From Sulfitobacter sp. EhC04 (GTDB lineage: Bacteria; Pseudomonadota; Alphaproteobacteria; Rhodobacterales; Rhodobacteraceae), in the NCBI RefSeq assembly GCF_001650875.1, contig NZ_LXYI01000021.1:17558-81557 (forward strand): 64,000 nt of DNA, in the 5' to 3' direction. Shown one piece after another: positions 1-8,244 of this stretch (the first letter of the stretch is position 1; the number at the start of each line of letters is the position of its first letter). The notes under the pieces are model-generated. The model did not search any database and was not told the DNA's origin. It saw only the letters and a program-made list of their open reading frames with translations. Made by a program: the position numbers and the translations under genes.

Positions 1-76
1 CGCGGTATCCCGTGCGGCCGAAATCCTGAATGCTCAGCGCCGGGCCGGCCTGCACAACGGTCAATGTCGCGCTCAT
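1..76 (-). CDS. pxpC: 5-oxoprolinase subunit C (PxpC/KipA family), N-terminal fragment
   Basis: Only the first 25 codons lie in the window; the gene continues past the left edge. The translated start, MSATLTVVQAGPALSIQDFG, matches the usual opening of the biotin-dependent carboxyltransferase/PxpC family, in which a V-x-x-x-G-x-x-T/S-x-x-QD-x-GR segment is conserved. In the family PxpC works with PxpA and PxpB to hydrolyse 5-oxoproline to glutamate at the expense of ATP. The start codon overlaps the pxpB stop by four bases (ATGA), so the two are translationally coupled. pxpA is not visible and could lie further left. The assignment rests on a short fragment plus the pxpB neighbour. Confidence 0.75.
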   Translation of the reverse strand, partial: MSATLTVVQAGPALSIQDFGRTGYR

Positions 77-810
77 GCCAGCACCTCCCTGCTCGCGCCG
101 CCGTCGCCGGATTGATCATTGCTGCGGATTTTCTCCAGTTCGGCGGTGTTGATCGCAGGAAAGCACAGCTCATCTCCCGGCGAGAGGGCAAAGGCTTCCT
201 CGCTTTCGGGGCGGAAGGTGCGGAACGCGGTCTGGCCGATGTGACGCCAGCCGGTGGGGGAGGCATTGGTGAACAGCACCAGTTGCCGGATCGCGATGAT
301 CAGCGCACCGGCGGGAACGGATTTCGACAGAGTCTGTTGGCGGGGAATGTTCCAGGTCTCGCTCAGCTCGCCCAGATAGGGCTGGCCGGGGGCGAAACCG
401 ATGGTCAGCACACGCACCCGTGCTTCGGAGATTTGCCGGATCGCCTCGTCCGGGTCGACACCGGCCACTTCGGCGGCTTCCTCAAGCTGCGGCGCAAGAT
501 CGGTGCCGTAGACTGTGGGGATGTGCCAAAGGGTCCGACCGGGGGGCAGATCGGCCTTGTACCAATCGCGGCTGGACAGCAGGTCATTCAGCCTTTCGGT
601 CATCTCCTCGGCCGGTGTCAGGGCAAGGTTCACTTGCAGGAAGGTGGAAACAAGCGATGTGCTTGTCTCGGTGACCTCTGGCCAATCCGCGCCCTCGACC
701 GCCGCGCGCAGGGCCAGTGCGGCGCGGTTGGCGGGTTCTGTCATCGCCTCGGCAAAGGTGATCAGAATGCCGGACAGCCCGACACGGCGGATTTGCGGCC
801 AGTCAGTCAT
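73..810 (-). CDS. pxpB: 5-oxoprolinase subunit B (PxpB/KipI family)
   Basis: This 245-residue cytoplasmic protein has the normal length for PxpB. The family signature GFAPGQPYLGEL lies in the middle, and a conserved segment beginning NIPRQQTLSKSVPAGAL follows. In the family PxpB and PxpC form the 5-oxoprolinase with PxpA. KipI in Bacillus is a relative that also binds a sensor kinase. The gene is the sixth of a minus-strand operon. It overlaps the preceding carrier gene by 8 bp and pxpC by 4 bp. Placed with an amino-acid-type oxidoreductase and two transport systems, it may process a cyclic amino or imino acid; that substrate is an inference. Confidence 0.88.
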   Translation of the reverse strand: MTDWPQIRRVGLSGILITFAEAMTEPANRAALALRAAVEGADWPEVTETSTSLVSTFLQVNLALTPAEEMTERLNDLLSSRDWYKADLPPGRTLWHIPTVYGTDLAPQLEEAAEVAGVDPDEAIRQISEARVRVLTIGFAPGQPYLGELSETWNIPRQQTLSKSVPAGALIIAIRQLVLFTNASPTGWRHIGQTAFRTFRPESEEAFALSPGDELCFPAINTAELEKIRSNDQSGDGGASREVLA

Positions 811-1741
811 TGCGCAATGTCCATTGGTAAAGTTTCGGCAGGAGCATGGGCGTCAGGTACATCGGCAGTTGCCAGCAGCCAATAAAGATCATCAAGGGGC
901 CAAGCACTTCGGGCGACAAGGCAACCAGGAATATCGCGATATTTCGGTTGCCAGCCCCAAGGGCGAGCGGCCCGGCCAGCGCCCGAAGACGGGTGAGCCT
1001 CAGGCCCAGCAGGGTGCAGATTTGCAAGAGGTAGCTGATGGCAAAGGCGAGCAGGGCCCAGGTCAGAACTTGCCAAGGATCGCTGCGCAAAGCGGGGTTC
1101 AGCGCGGCCATCAGACCGACGACGATCATCGAAAAGGCCAGCACCGACGCGCCATCCAGCGCCTTGATCTGGCGTATGGTCGGGCGTGGAAACAACCAGG
1201 CGCGCAGCGCAAACCCCGCGCCGGTCGCCAGCACGATCACGACCAGCAGCCTGAGCGCGGCCAATACGACCTGTTGCGGGTCGCCCGCCTGGGGCAGAAC
1301 CGCCAGAACCGGCAGCATGGTCAACGGAAAGGCGGCAGTCCCCAGCACGAGGATCTGCATCATGCGCCCGGCATCCAGCCCCAGCATCAGTGCCAGGTTG
1401 ACGCTGCCGGTGATCGCCGGTGCCGCACAGGTCAGCACGATGGCCAGCGCGGCGGGCGTGTCTTGCAGCCCAAGCAGTGTCAGGAGCCCTAACACTGCCA
1501 GCGGAAGCAGCGTCTGCAGTATCACAACGGAAGCCAGCCCCCAGCGCAGATCGCCCCCGGCACCCCAGGCGGCGCGATGGCCGATCCGCAGCGCGGTGAT
1601 CGTGAGCAGGGCAGCGACCATCAACGGCAGCCAAGGCACCAGCGTGGCGGCGAGACCGGGCAGCAGCAGGCCCCCGGCCAGCCCTGCAATCAGGCACAGG
1701 CGCGCGTGGGTCGAAGCCAATGAGAGAAGGCGGGTCAGCAT
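803..1741 (-). CDS. BASS-family (bile acid:sodium symporter-like) membrane carrier
   Basis: A 312-residue, very hydrophobic protein with about nine or ten membrane segments. The conserved GNRNIAIFL stretch near residue 265 and the PAITGSVNLALMLGLD segment near residue 110 match the two sodium-site regions of SBF-like/BASS carriers. Such carriers are secondary transporters of organic anions. The start is 9 bp after the dctM stop, and the end overlaps pxpB by 8 bp, so it belongs to the same transcript. It is unusual for one operon to hold both a complete TRAP system and a BASS carrier; one may import substrate and the other export a product. Substrate is unknown. Confidence 0.75.
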   Translation of the reverse strand: MLTRLLSLASTHARLCLIAGLAGGLLLPGLAATLVPWLPLMVAALLTITALRIGHRAAWGAGGDLRWGLASVVILQTLLPLAVLGLLTLLGLQDTPAALAIVLTCAAPAITGSVNLALMLGLDAGRMMQILVLGTAAFPLTMLPVLAVLPQAGDPQQVVLAALRLLVVIVLATGAGFALRAWLFPRPTIRQIKALDGASVLAFSMIVVGLMAALNPALRSDPWQVLTWALLAFAISYLLQICTLLGLRLTRLRALAGPLALGAGNRNIAIFLVALSPEVLGPLMIFIGCWQLPMYLTPMLLPKLYQWTLRND

Positions 1742-1750
1742 ACATGGGCT

Positions 1751-3061
1751 TTAGTTCGGTCCATTGCGCAGATTTTCCGGCAACCAGGTTGCGATTTCGG
1801 GAAACCAGATCAGGAAAAAGACCATCACGACCATAATCGCGAACATTGGCAGGGCTGCCTTGGTGATATAGCCCATTTCGTGATCCGTCATGCCTTGCAA
1901 CACGAACAGGTTGAATCCGATGGGCGGCGTGATCTGTGCCATCTCCACCACGACCACGACAAAGATGCCGAACCAGATCAGGTCGATCCCAGCGCCGCGC
2001 ACCATCGGTTCAACAACCGCCATGGTCAGCACGACTGACGAAATGCCATCAAGGAACATGCCAAGCACGATGTAGAACACCAGCAGCGCCATCAGCAGCT
2101 GAAACCGCGTCAGCTCCATCGCCGCGATGCCGTCGGCCAGCGCGCGGGGCAGGCCGGTAAAGCCCATGGACAGTTTCAGAAATGCCGCTCCGGCGAGGAT
2201 CAGCGCGATCATGGCGGAGGTGCGCATCGCCCCCATGAGGCTTTCGCGGAAGCTGCCCCAGTTGAGCGAGCCCTGGAACAGCGCCAGCACAAGCGCCCCG
2301 ATCACGCCGATTGCCGCCGCCTCGGTCGCGGTGGCAAATCCCAGGTACATCGACCCGATCACAACCGTGATCAGCGCAAAGACAGGCAGCAGAAAGCGCG
2401 AATTGCGCAGCTTGTCGGCAAAGCTCATGTCCACTTCCTGCGTTGGGTTCCAGTCCTTCGAGGTCAGCGAGATCACGGCGACATAGCCCATGAACATGAC
2501 AGCAAGGATCAGCCCCGGAAGGACGCCGGCAAAGAACAGCTTGGTGATGCTTTCGTTCACGGTTACGCCATAGACGATCAATGCCAGTGACGGCGGGATC
2601 ATCAGGCCCAGCGTCGCCGCCCCGGCCAGCGTGCCGATGATCATCTTTTCGGGGTAGTTGCGGCTGCGCAATTCGGGGATCGACATCTTGCCCACGGTTG
2701 TCAGCGTCGCGGCCGAAGACCCGGACACAGCGGCAAAGACGGTACAGCCGACGATATTGGTATGCACCAACCCGCCCGGCAGGCGCGCCAGCCAGGGGGC
2801 GAGACCCTTGAACATGTCCTCGGACAATCGGGTGCGGTACAGAATTTCACCCATCCAGATGAAAAGGGGCAGGGCAGTCAGGGTCCAGGAACTCGACGAG
2901 GCCCAGATTGTCGTGATCATCGTGTCGCCGACGGGGCGGGTGGTGAACAGCTCCATCCCGACCCAGGCCACCCCCATCAGGGCCAGACCGACCCAGACGC
3001 CGGTGCCCAGCAGGAAGAAAAGGACAAAGAGGAAAAGCGTGATGGCGTAAACTTCGGTCAT
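1751..3061 (-). CDS. TRAP transporter large permease (DctM family)
   Basis: At 436 residues with about twelve predicted membrane helices, this has the standard DctM length. Recognisable family segments are GSSAATLTTVGKMSIPEL near residue 115, TLGLMIPPSLALIVYG near 150, and ITPPIGFNLFVLQG near 385. It forms the sodium-coupled channel of a TRAP importer with the small permease encoded 4 bp upstream and the binding protein encoded two genes upstream. The gene sits in the middle of the seven-gene minus-strand operon. The start ATG at 3061 follows the DctQ stop directly. Substrate cannot be read from the permease. Confidence 0.93.
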   Translation of the reverse strand: MTEVYAITLFLFVLFFLLGTGVWVGLALMGVAWVGMELFTTRPVGDTMITTIWASSSSWTLTALPLFIWMGEILYRTRLSEDMFKGLAPWLARLPGGLVHTNIVGCTVFAAVSGSSAATLTTVGKMSIPELRSRNYPEKMIIGTLAGAATLGLMIPPSLALIVYGVTVNESITKLFFAGVLPGLILAVMFMGYVAVISLTSKDWNPTQEVDMSFADKLRNSRFLLPVFALITVVIGSMYLGFATATEAAAIGVIGALVLALFQGSLNWGSFRESLMGAMRTSAMIALILAGAAFLKLSMGFTGLPRALADGIAAMELTRFQLLMALLVFYIVLGMFLDGISSVVLTMAVVEPMVRGAGIDLIWFGIFVVVVVEMAQITPPIGFNLFVLQGMTDHEMGYITKAALPMFAIMVVMVFFLIWFPEIATWLPENLRNGPN

Positions 3062-3065
3062 GGCA

Positions 3066-3590
3066 TCATTCTCCGAAGCTTTGATCGACGAGGTCGCGGG
3101 TGAGGCGGTGATTGCCCCTGATAATGATGTGCAGCAGGTTGTCGGTCAGCGCGATGGCAAGGATTGCACCGCCCGCCACCATCACCGATTGCGGAATCCA
3201 CAGCAGGGTGGCGTCCTGATCCTGGCTGATTTCCTTGAACTTCCACGACCAATAGACAAACCAATAGGCGTAATAGGTGAAGTACCAGGCAATCACCGCC
3301 GCCAGACCAAAGCACCAGATCTCAAGCAGGCGTCTTGGTCCCTTCGACAGGACATTGAGAAGCATCGACACGCGAATGTGCGTGCCGCGATTCAGCGCAT
3401 TGGCAAAGGCAAGGAAACTGGCCCCGGCCATGGCGTATCCGGCATAGCTCGCGGCACCGGGAAAGACGGCCCCGGTCCATCGCGCGACCATCTGCGCCAC
3501 AATCAGCAGCAAGATCGCCACCAGGCAGACAGCCGCCAAGGCGCCCGCCGCAACGTAGAGCGTATCGAGAGTTTTGCGCAGTGCTGTCAC
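3066..3590 (-). CDS. TRAP transporter small permease (DctQ family)
   Basis: A 174-residue protein with four predicted membrane helices, normal for DctQ. The segment ALNRGTHIRVSMLLNVL in the middle matches the conserved loop of the family (normally G-x-H-I-x-V). It pairs with the large permease that starts 4 bp downstream. A 67-bp gap with a strong hairpin separates it from the binding-protein gene upstream. Together these form one tripartite TRAP importer. Confidence 0.9.
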   Translation of the reverse strand: MTALRKTLDTLYVAAGALAAVCLVAILLLIVAQMVARWTGAVFPGAASYAGYAMAGASFLAFANALNRGTHIRVSMLLNVLSKGPRRLLEIWCFGLAAVIAWYFTYYAYWFVYWSWKFKEISQDQDATLLWIPQSVMVAGGAILAIALTDNLLHIIIRGNHRLTRDLVDQSFGE

Positions 3591-3619
3591 GCCAAGCGCC
3601 TCCTTGTCCGAAAAGGAAG

Positions 3620-3643
3620 GGCGGCCCGTTGAACCGGGCCGCC
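3620..3643 (-). other. Intercistronic hairpin between TRAP dctP and dctQ
   Basis: GGCGGCCC and GGGCCGCC form an 8-bp perfect GC stem with an 8-base loop, 15 bp downstream of the dctP stop on the minus strand. There is no U-run after it, so it is not a classical terminator. Hairpins here commonly protect the upstream message and raise binding-protein levels over permease levels; that role is inferred. Confidence 0.6.
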
Positions 3644-3657
3644 AAAGCTGTCGATGA

Positions 3658-4647
3658 TCAGTTCATCGACTTGTAGCTGTCGACCAGCTTCCGGCCATTC
3701 TCGCCTGCGGCTTCGAGCCATTCGGCGGTCATCGTCTCACCAATTTCGCGCAGGCCCGACATCAGTTCCTCACTGGCAGGCTGCACGCTCATGCCGCCTT
3801 CTTTCAGACCGTCATAGGTGAACTGGGTATAGTCCTTGGATTTCTGCAAGCCGCGCGCCTCCGCTTCGGAGGCGCAGGTGTTGATCACTTCCTTATTGGC
3901 GTCTGAAACGCCCGACCAGACATCCGCGTTCACCATCACATAGTTGCGCGGCAGCCAGGCATCGACTTCGTAGAAGTGCGTCAGGCTTTCCCAGACCTTC
4001 TGATCATAACCGGTCGCACCCGAGGAAACCATGGATTCCGCTACGCCGGTGGCAAAGGCCTGACTGACTTCGGCGGCTTCGATTGTGACAGGGGCCATGC
4101 CCGTCAATTCAGCCAGACGCGCAGTGGTGTTGTTGTAAGAGCGGAATTTGACGCCCGCCATGTCTTCAACGCTGTTCACTTCTTTCTTGAAGTACAGGCC
4201 CTGCGGTGGCCACGGCACGTTGTAGAGCAGGTGCAGCCCCTGCTCCTCCAGCAGCGCTTCGATTTCGGGCTTGGCGGCCTCCCAGAGTTTGCCGCTGTCA
4301 TCAAAGGAGGGGGCAAGGAACGGGACGCTGTCAAAGCCGAACAGCGCGTTTTCGTTCTGGTGACCGGACAGCAGGCGTTCACCGATCTGAACCTGACCAG
4401 TCTGGATCGCACGCTTGATGTCTGCGCCCGCAAACAGCGCGCCGCCGGGGTGAACCGTAATTTCAATTTCGCCGCTTGTGCCGTCGGTCACGCATTTCGC
4501 GAATTCCACGCCATTCTCGGAGTGGAAATTTGACGCCGAATAGGCCATCGGCATGTCCCATTTTTCTGCGGCAAAGGCAGGCAGGGCGGTGCCAAGCGTC
4601 AAGGCGGCTGTTGCCGCAGTTGCCATCAGTTTCTGTGTGCGTTTCAT
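3658..4647 (-). CDS. TRAP transporter periplasmic substrate-binding protein (DctP family)
   Basis: A 329-residue secreted protein. The start at 4647 gives an N-terminus MKRTQKLMATAATAALTLG, followed by a signal cleavage near AFAAEKW and preceded by GGGAG about 7 bases upstream. Upstream in-frame codons lack a signal peptide and were not used. The mature protein has the DctP fold segments, including KFRSYNNTTARLAELTG near residue 170, whose arginine usually binds the substrate carboxylate. It delivers an organic acid or amino-acid-like ligand to the DctQ/DctM pair downstream. It lies 32 bp after the oxidoreductase gene, so ligand and oxidoreductase substrate may be the same. Confidence 0.92.
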   Translation of the reverse strand: MKRTQKLMATAATAALTLGTALPAFAAEKWDMPMAYSASNFHSENGVEFAKCVTDGTSGEIEITVHPGGALFAGADIKRAIQTGQVQIGERLLSGHQNENALFGFDSVPFLAPSFDDSGKLWEAAKPEIEALLEEQGLHLLYNVPWPPQGLYFKKEVNSVEDMAGVKFRSYNNTTARLAELTGMAPVTIEAAEVSQAFATGVAESMVSSGATGYDQKVWESLTHFYEVDAWLPRNYVMVNADVWSGVSDANKEVINTCASEAEARGLQKSKDYTQFTYDGLKEGGMSVQPASEELMSGLREIGETMTAEWLEAAGENGRKLVDSYKSMN

Positions 4648-4679
4648 TTTTTCGTCTCCCGGTTGGTTTTGTGAACGCG

Positions 4680-5918
4680 CTATTGGAAGCGCTGAGGGTG
4701 ATAGGGGGCAAGGTCGGTGTTGACCGGTTGCCCGGTGATCAATCCGGCGACCAGTCGGCCCGTTTTCGGACCGCCCGTCAACCCGATGTGATGATGCCCG
4801 AAGGCGGTAAAGACCCGGCTTTGTCCAACCTCGCCGATCAATGGCAGGCTGTCGCTGGGGGCGGGTCTGTGCCCCAGCCATTCGATTTCATCGGTGGCGC
4901 TGAGGCCGGGAAAGGCGCCCATGACGTGGCGGCGCAGCAGGTCGAGGGGCGCGCGCGACGGTCCGGCCTCCAGCCCGCCAAATTCCACGATACCGGCGCA
5001 GCGCAGGCCCTGTTCCATGGGTGTTGCCACGAATTTGCCGCTGGCAATCATCGTTGGTTGTCGCGGTCCGCCTGTCGCACCCTCAAAAACCACGTGATAG
5101 CCGCGTTCGCTTTCCAAAGGCACGTTCAGCCCCAGCTTGGCCATCATCGGTTTCGACCAGACGCCTGTTGCCAGCACGGCGGCGTTGCAGGGAATGGCAC
5201 CTGTGCTGGTTTGCACGCCAGTGATCTTGCCATCCGTCAGGTCAAAATCCGTGACCTCGGCCTGAAGGATCTTGCCGCCACGATCCGTCAGCGCCTTGGC
5301 CAGCGCCTGGACATAGCCGCCGGGGCTGCGGATGAATCCATGGTCTTTCATCACCGCAAGAAAGGTGATGTCAGGGCCAAGGGCAGGGTCATAGTCCTGC
5401 ACCGCCGACCCTTCGATCAATTCGGGTACGAAACCGGCCTCCCTGCGCAGTTCCCAGGCGTATTTGTCCGCCTCGAACGCGGCGCGGTCGGCGTAGGCAA
5501 AGCAATAGTCGCTGTCCGTCACCCAGTCTCCAAGGCCCAGTTCGCCACACAAGCTCTTGTGCTGTTCGACACTGTCGCCGACGATCGGGGTCAACCCCCG
5601 CGCAATGCGCCGGGTGTCTGCATCATTGGCGTGGGACATGTAGCGGCGCAGCCATGGCAGCAGACGGGGCACGTATGACCACCGCAGGAACAGCGGGAAG
5701 TTGCTGTTCAGCATCATCATCGGCGCCTTGCGCAGCAGGCCCGGCGCGGTGACCGGCACCATGGAGCATGCCGCCAGCACCCCCGCGTTGCCATGAGACG
5801 TGCCAGTGCCGGGCAGGCCGCGGTCGATCACCGTCACTTCCAGACCCGCCCGGCGCAGCCAGATCGCGGTTGATATGCCGACAATGCCTGCGCCGATCAC
5901 GACGACTTGGCGGCTCAT
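4680..5918 (-). CDS. FAD-dependent oxidoreductase, DadA-like (D-amino acid dehydrogenase family)
   Basis: The 412-residue product begins MSRQVVVIGAGIVGISTAIW, a dinucleotide-binding Rossmann motif (GxGxxG) at the N-terminus. Its C-terminus carries a second family segment, VFTAFGHHHIGLTGGPKTG, typical of DadA/DAO enzymes. The family oxidises D-amino acids, sarcosine or hydroxyproline with FAD and passes electrons to quinones. An in-frame upstream ATG pair at about 5970 exists, but the start at 5918 begins exactly at the Rossmann strand. First gene of the operon with TRAP, BASS and PxpBC genes; divergent from an IclR regulator. The true substrate is not determined. Confidence 0.85.
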   Translation of the reverse strand: MSRQVVVIGAGIVGISTAIWLRRAGLEVTVIDRGLPGTGTSHGNAGVLAACSMVPVTAPGLLRKAPMMMLNSNFPLFLRWSYVPRLLPWLRRYMSHANDADTRRIARGLTPIVGDSVEQHKSLCGELGLGDWVTDSDYCFAYADRAAFEADKYAWELRREAGFVPELIEGSAVQDYDPALGPDITFLAVMKDHGFIRSPGGYVQALAKALTDRGGKILQAEVTDFDLTDGKITGVQTSTGAIPCNAAVLATGVWSKPMMAKLGLNVPLESERGYHVVFEGATGGPRQPTMIASGKFVATPMEQGLRCAGIVEFGGLEAGPSRAPLDLLRRHVMGAFPGLSATDEIEWLGHRPAPSDSLPLIGEVGQSRVFTAFGHHHIGLTGGPKTGRLVAGLITGQPVNTDLAPYHPQRFQ

Positions 5919-6268
5919 TTGGCGGGCTTTCGGGTCATGAATGTCTTGCCTTTGATTCTCTCGGAGCATCATTGCACGAATTCACAAAACATCAACAAAA
6001 TGTTTGTAAAATGTCATTGTTAGGGTGATCGGGGCGGCAGGACGCAGATTTCCGGCGTGACATGTGTGCCTAATTTCCGATTGCTGCGTTACGCGACGGT
6101 CTATCCTGGATCAATTGTTGCAGTGTGGGTCGCGGTCGCGTATTTCCCGTCTCTATCGAAAACGCTGCTGCCCGGAGGTTACCTGTACGAGCATATGCCG
6201 ATCTGGATCGGGGCTCTTACCTTCTGGACCTGATTGGGGCGCGGCATAACCCGGACGGATGAAGCGCA
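5919..6268. promoter_or_regulatory. Divergent promoter region between DadA-like operon and iclR-type gene
   Basis: A 350-bp gap between two divergent transcription units. It must hold both promoters and probably the IclR operator. AT-rich sequence is concentrated at 5960-6020, nearest the operon. No open reading frame with coding features is visible here. Confidence 0.6.
5984..6007. promoter_or_regulatory. Inverted repeat, candidate IclR-family operator
   Basis: ACAAAACAT and ATGTTTGT form an imperfect inverted repeat with a 7-base AT spacer, 66 bp upstream of the DadA-like start codon. Its place in the divergent region beside an IclR gene suggests autoregulated control of the operon; this is inferred from position only. 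Confidence 0.4.
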
Positions 6269-7042
6269 ATGGACGATATCGGCGGACGCGAAAAGGCGAT
6301 ACCGACGAATTTGCGTCTGCTGCTCTTGCTGGAAGAGATCGCGCGCGTCGGGGCCCCGATGACCCCTACCGCCGCGAACGAGGTTCTGGGCTTGCCGAAA
6401 CCCACAGTGCATCGCCTGTTCCACAGGCTTGAGCAAGAGGGCTTCCTTCAGCGCGACATTGACGGGCGGTCCTATTCAGCGGGGCAGCGGCTGCGCAAGC
6501 TGTCGGTCAACGTGCTGTCCTCCAGCCGGGTGCGGACCGTGCGCCTCGCCGTTCTGAACGCGCTGACCGAAGACATCGGCGAAACCTGCAATGTCGCGAT
6601 GCCGGACCGGGACGGGATGGTCTATCTTGACCGGGTCGAAACGAAATGGCCCCTGCGCATCCAACTGCCTGTTGGCACCACGGTTCCCTTTCACTGTACC
6701 GCCAGCGGCAAGATGTACCTGTCTACCTTGCCGTCGCGGATGTTGGGCAAATATCTGTCGTCGGCAGCGCTGGAGCCGCAGACAGCAAGAACATTGACTG
6801 ATCCTGATGCCCTGCGTCATGCGATCGAAGATGTTCGGACGCTAGAATATTCTACCGATGACGAGGAGTTCATGGAGGGTATGGTCGCAATCGCTGTTCC
6901 GATCTGGGACGATCAACAGCGGCTGATGTCCACTCTTTCCATCCACGCACCGACCCAGCGCGTCACTATCGGTGACCTGGAGGCGCATCTGGACCGGCTC
7001 AGAACCGCGGCTGGCGATTTGTCAGAGATAGTTCTGCGCTGA
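6269..7042 (+). CDS. IclR-family transcriptional regulator
   Basis: The 257-residue protein has an N-terminal winged helix (residues about 12-75, with LGLPKPTVHRLFHRLEQEG as the recognition helix region). A C-terminal IclR effector domain follows (about 90-250), with GMVYLDRVETKWPLRI, FHCTASGKMYLS and a later AIAVPIWD segment. IclR proteins bind small organic acids and control adjacent catabolic operons. It is transcribed away from the DadA-TRAP-BASS-PxpBC operon, the obvious target. Its 3' end overlaps the 3' end of the convergent ycaQ-like gene by 21 bp. No strong ribosome site precedes the ATG. Confidence 0.92.
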   Translation: MDDIGGREKAIPTNLRLLLLLEEIARVGAPMTPTAANEVLGLPKPTVHRLFHRLEQEGFLQRDIDGRSYSAGQRLRKLSVNVLSSSRVRTVRLAVLNALTEDIGETCNVAMPDRDGMVYLDRVETKWPLRIQLPVGTTVPFHCTASGKMYLSTLPSRMLGKYLSSAALEPQTARTLTDPDALRHAIEDVRTLEYSTDDEEFMEGMVAIAVPIWDDQQRLMSTLSIHAPTQRVTIGDLEAHLDRLRTAAGDLSEIVLR

Positions 7043-8242
7043 GGCGCACAGCCAGCCGTCCTCGAATGCGACCTTGCTGACACCGGCAAGCTTGCACAGT
7101 CTTTCCAGTTCAGCCTCGAAGGCGCGTTGCCGCCCGCTGCCCCAGCGTATCCTGCCCTCCGGCCACAGCGCACTGACGCGCAACACATCCTCATTGCGAA
7201 AGGCCTTCATGTCGACGCGACCAACGATGCGGTCGCCTTCCAGAATGGGAAAAACGTAGTAGCCAAAGGTGCGTTTCGCTTGCGGTACAAAGACCTCGAT
7301 CCGGTAGTTGAACCCGAACAGCCGTTCGGCGCGGTTCCGGTCCCGCAGGGCCGGGTCGAAAGGGCTGAGCACCCGCAGGCGACCGGTGGGCGCCTTGTCG
7401 CGGGCAGGGTCCTGATCAAGACCCGGTCGCGCGAAAGCGAGTTTGACCGACCCGTCTGCCCCGGTAATCTGCACCTGTTCCAGCGCTCCTGCCGCCAGCG
7501 CCTCGGCGCACCAGTCGCGCGCCTCGGCCGGGGTGACATGATCCCAGAAGGCGGCAATCTCGGTGTGGGTGGCAAACCCCAGCCGTGAAAGCGCCTGATC
7601 GCAGCACCAGTCAATCGTGGCGGCGGTATCGGGGCAGTTTGCCGGATCGTGCAGATGTTGTTCGATCACCCGTTCCGTCAGGTCGTAACGCTTCTTGAAG
7701 CCGTCACGCCCGACAACGCAGAGCGCACCGGAACGCCACAGGTATTCCAGCGCGGTCTTGGAAGGGTGCCAGTCCCACCAGCCGCCGGAACCGCGTGTTT
7801 CACCCTTTCCGACATCGGAAGAACTCAGCGGTCCTTCGGCTGCGATCTGGTCCAGTACATTCTGAAACCGTTTCTCAAACCCATCCCGCCGCCAGTTGCG
7901 CCACCGCGCGCGCAGCTTTTCGGCGTCGCGCTGCCGTCTGAGATGCCACTGCGGATAGAACTCCATCGGAATGACCGCCGCATCATGTGTCCAGTGCTCG
8001 AACAGCGCCTTGTCTCGCTCGTAGAGGTGTTTCAGCGCTTTTGGCCTGTACCGTTGCCTGCGTGAAAACAGGATCAGGTCATGCGCGCGGGCCACGGTGT
8101 TGATGCTGTCAAGCTGCACAAAGCCAAGATCATGGATCAATCCGTGCAGCGCCGCGCCCTTTGCTTCGCCCACAGGGGCGTCGGACAGGCCGTGCCGGTC
8201 AAGGAAAATCCGCCGCGCCTGGCCGTTGTCCAGGGTCAGCAT
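7022..8242 (-). CDS. YcaQ/AlkX-type winged-helix DNA glycosylase
   Basis: A 406-residue cytoplasmic protein matching the HTH_42 (YcaQ) family along its whole length. The catalytic Q-hydrophobic-D motif of the YcaQ/AlkX branch is visible as Q43-L44-D45 in GFVQLDSINTVARAHDLI. Other family marks are the GGWWDWHPSKTALEYLWRSG segment near residue 155 and a C-terminal VDMKAFRNEDVLRV block. Characterised relatives unhook interstrand crosslinks and remove alkylated purines. The gene starts 2 bp after the LacI-type gene and may share its transcript, although the functions look unrelated. Confidence 0.85.
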   Translation of the reverse strand: MLTLDNGQARRIFLDRHGLSDAPVGEAKGAALHGLIHDLGFVQLDSINTVARAHDLILFSRRQRYRPKALKHLYERDKALFEHWTHDAAVIPMEFYPQWHLRRQRDAEKLRARWRNWRRDGFEKRFQNVLDQIAAEGPLSSSDVGKGETRGSGGWWDWHPSKTALEYLWRSGALCVVGRDGFKKRYDLTERVIEQHLHDPANCPDTAATIDWCCDQALSRLGFATHTEIAAFWDHVTPAEARDWCAEALAAGALEQVQITGADGSVKLAFARPGLDQDPARDKAPTGRLRVLSPFDPALRDRNRAERLFGFNYRIEVFVPQAKRTFGYYVFPILEGDRIVGRVDMKAFRNEDVLRVSALWPEGRIRWGSGRQRAFEAELERLCKLAGVSKVAFEDGWLCASAQNYL

Positions 8243-8244
8243 GA

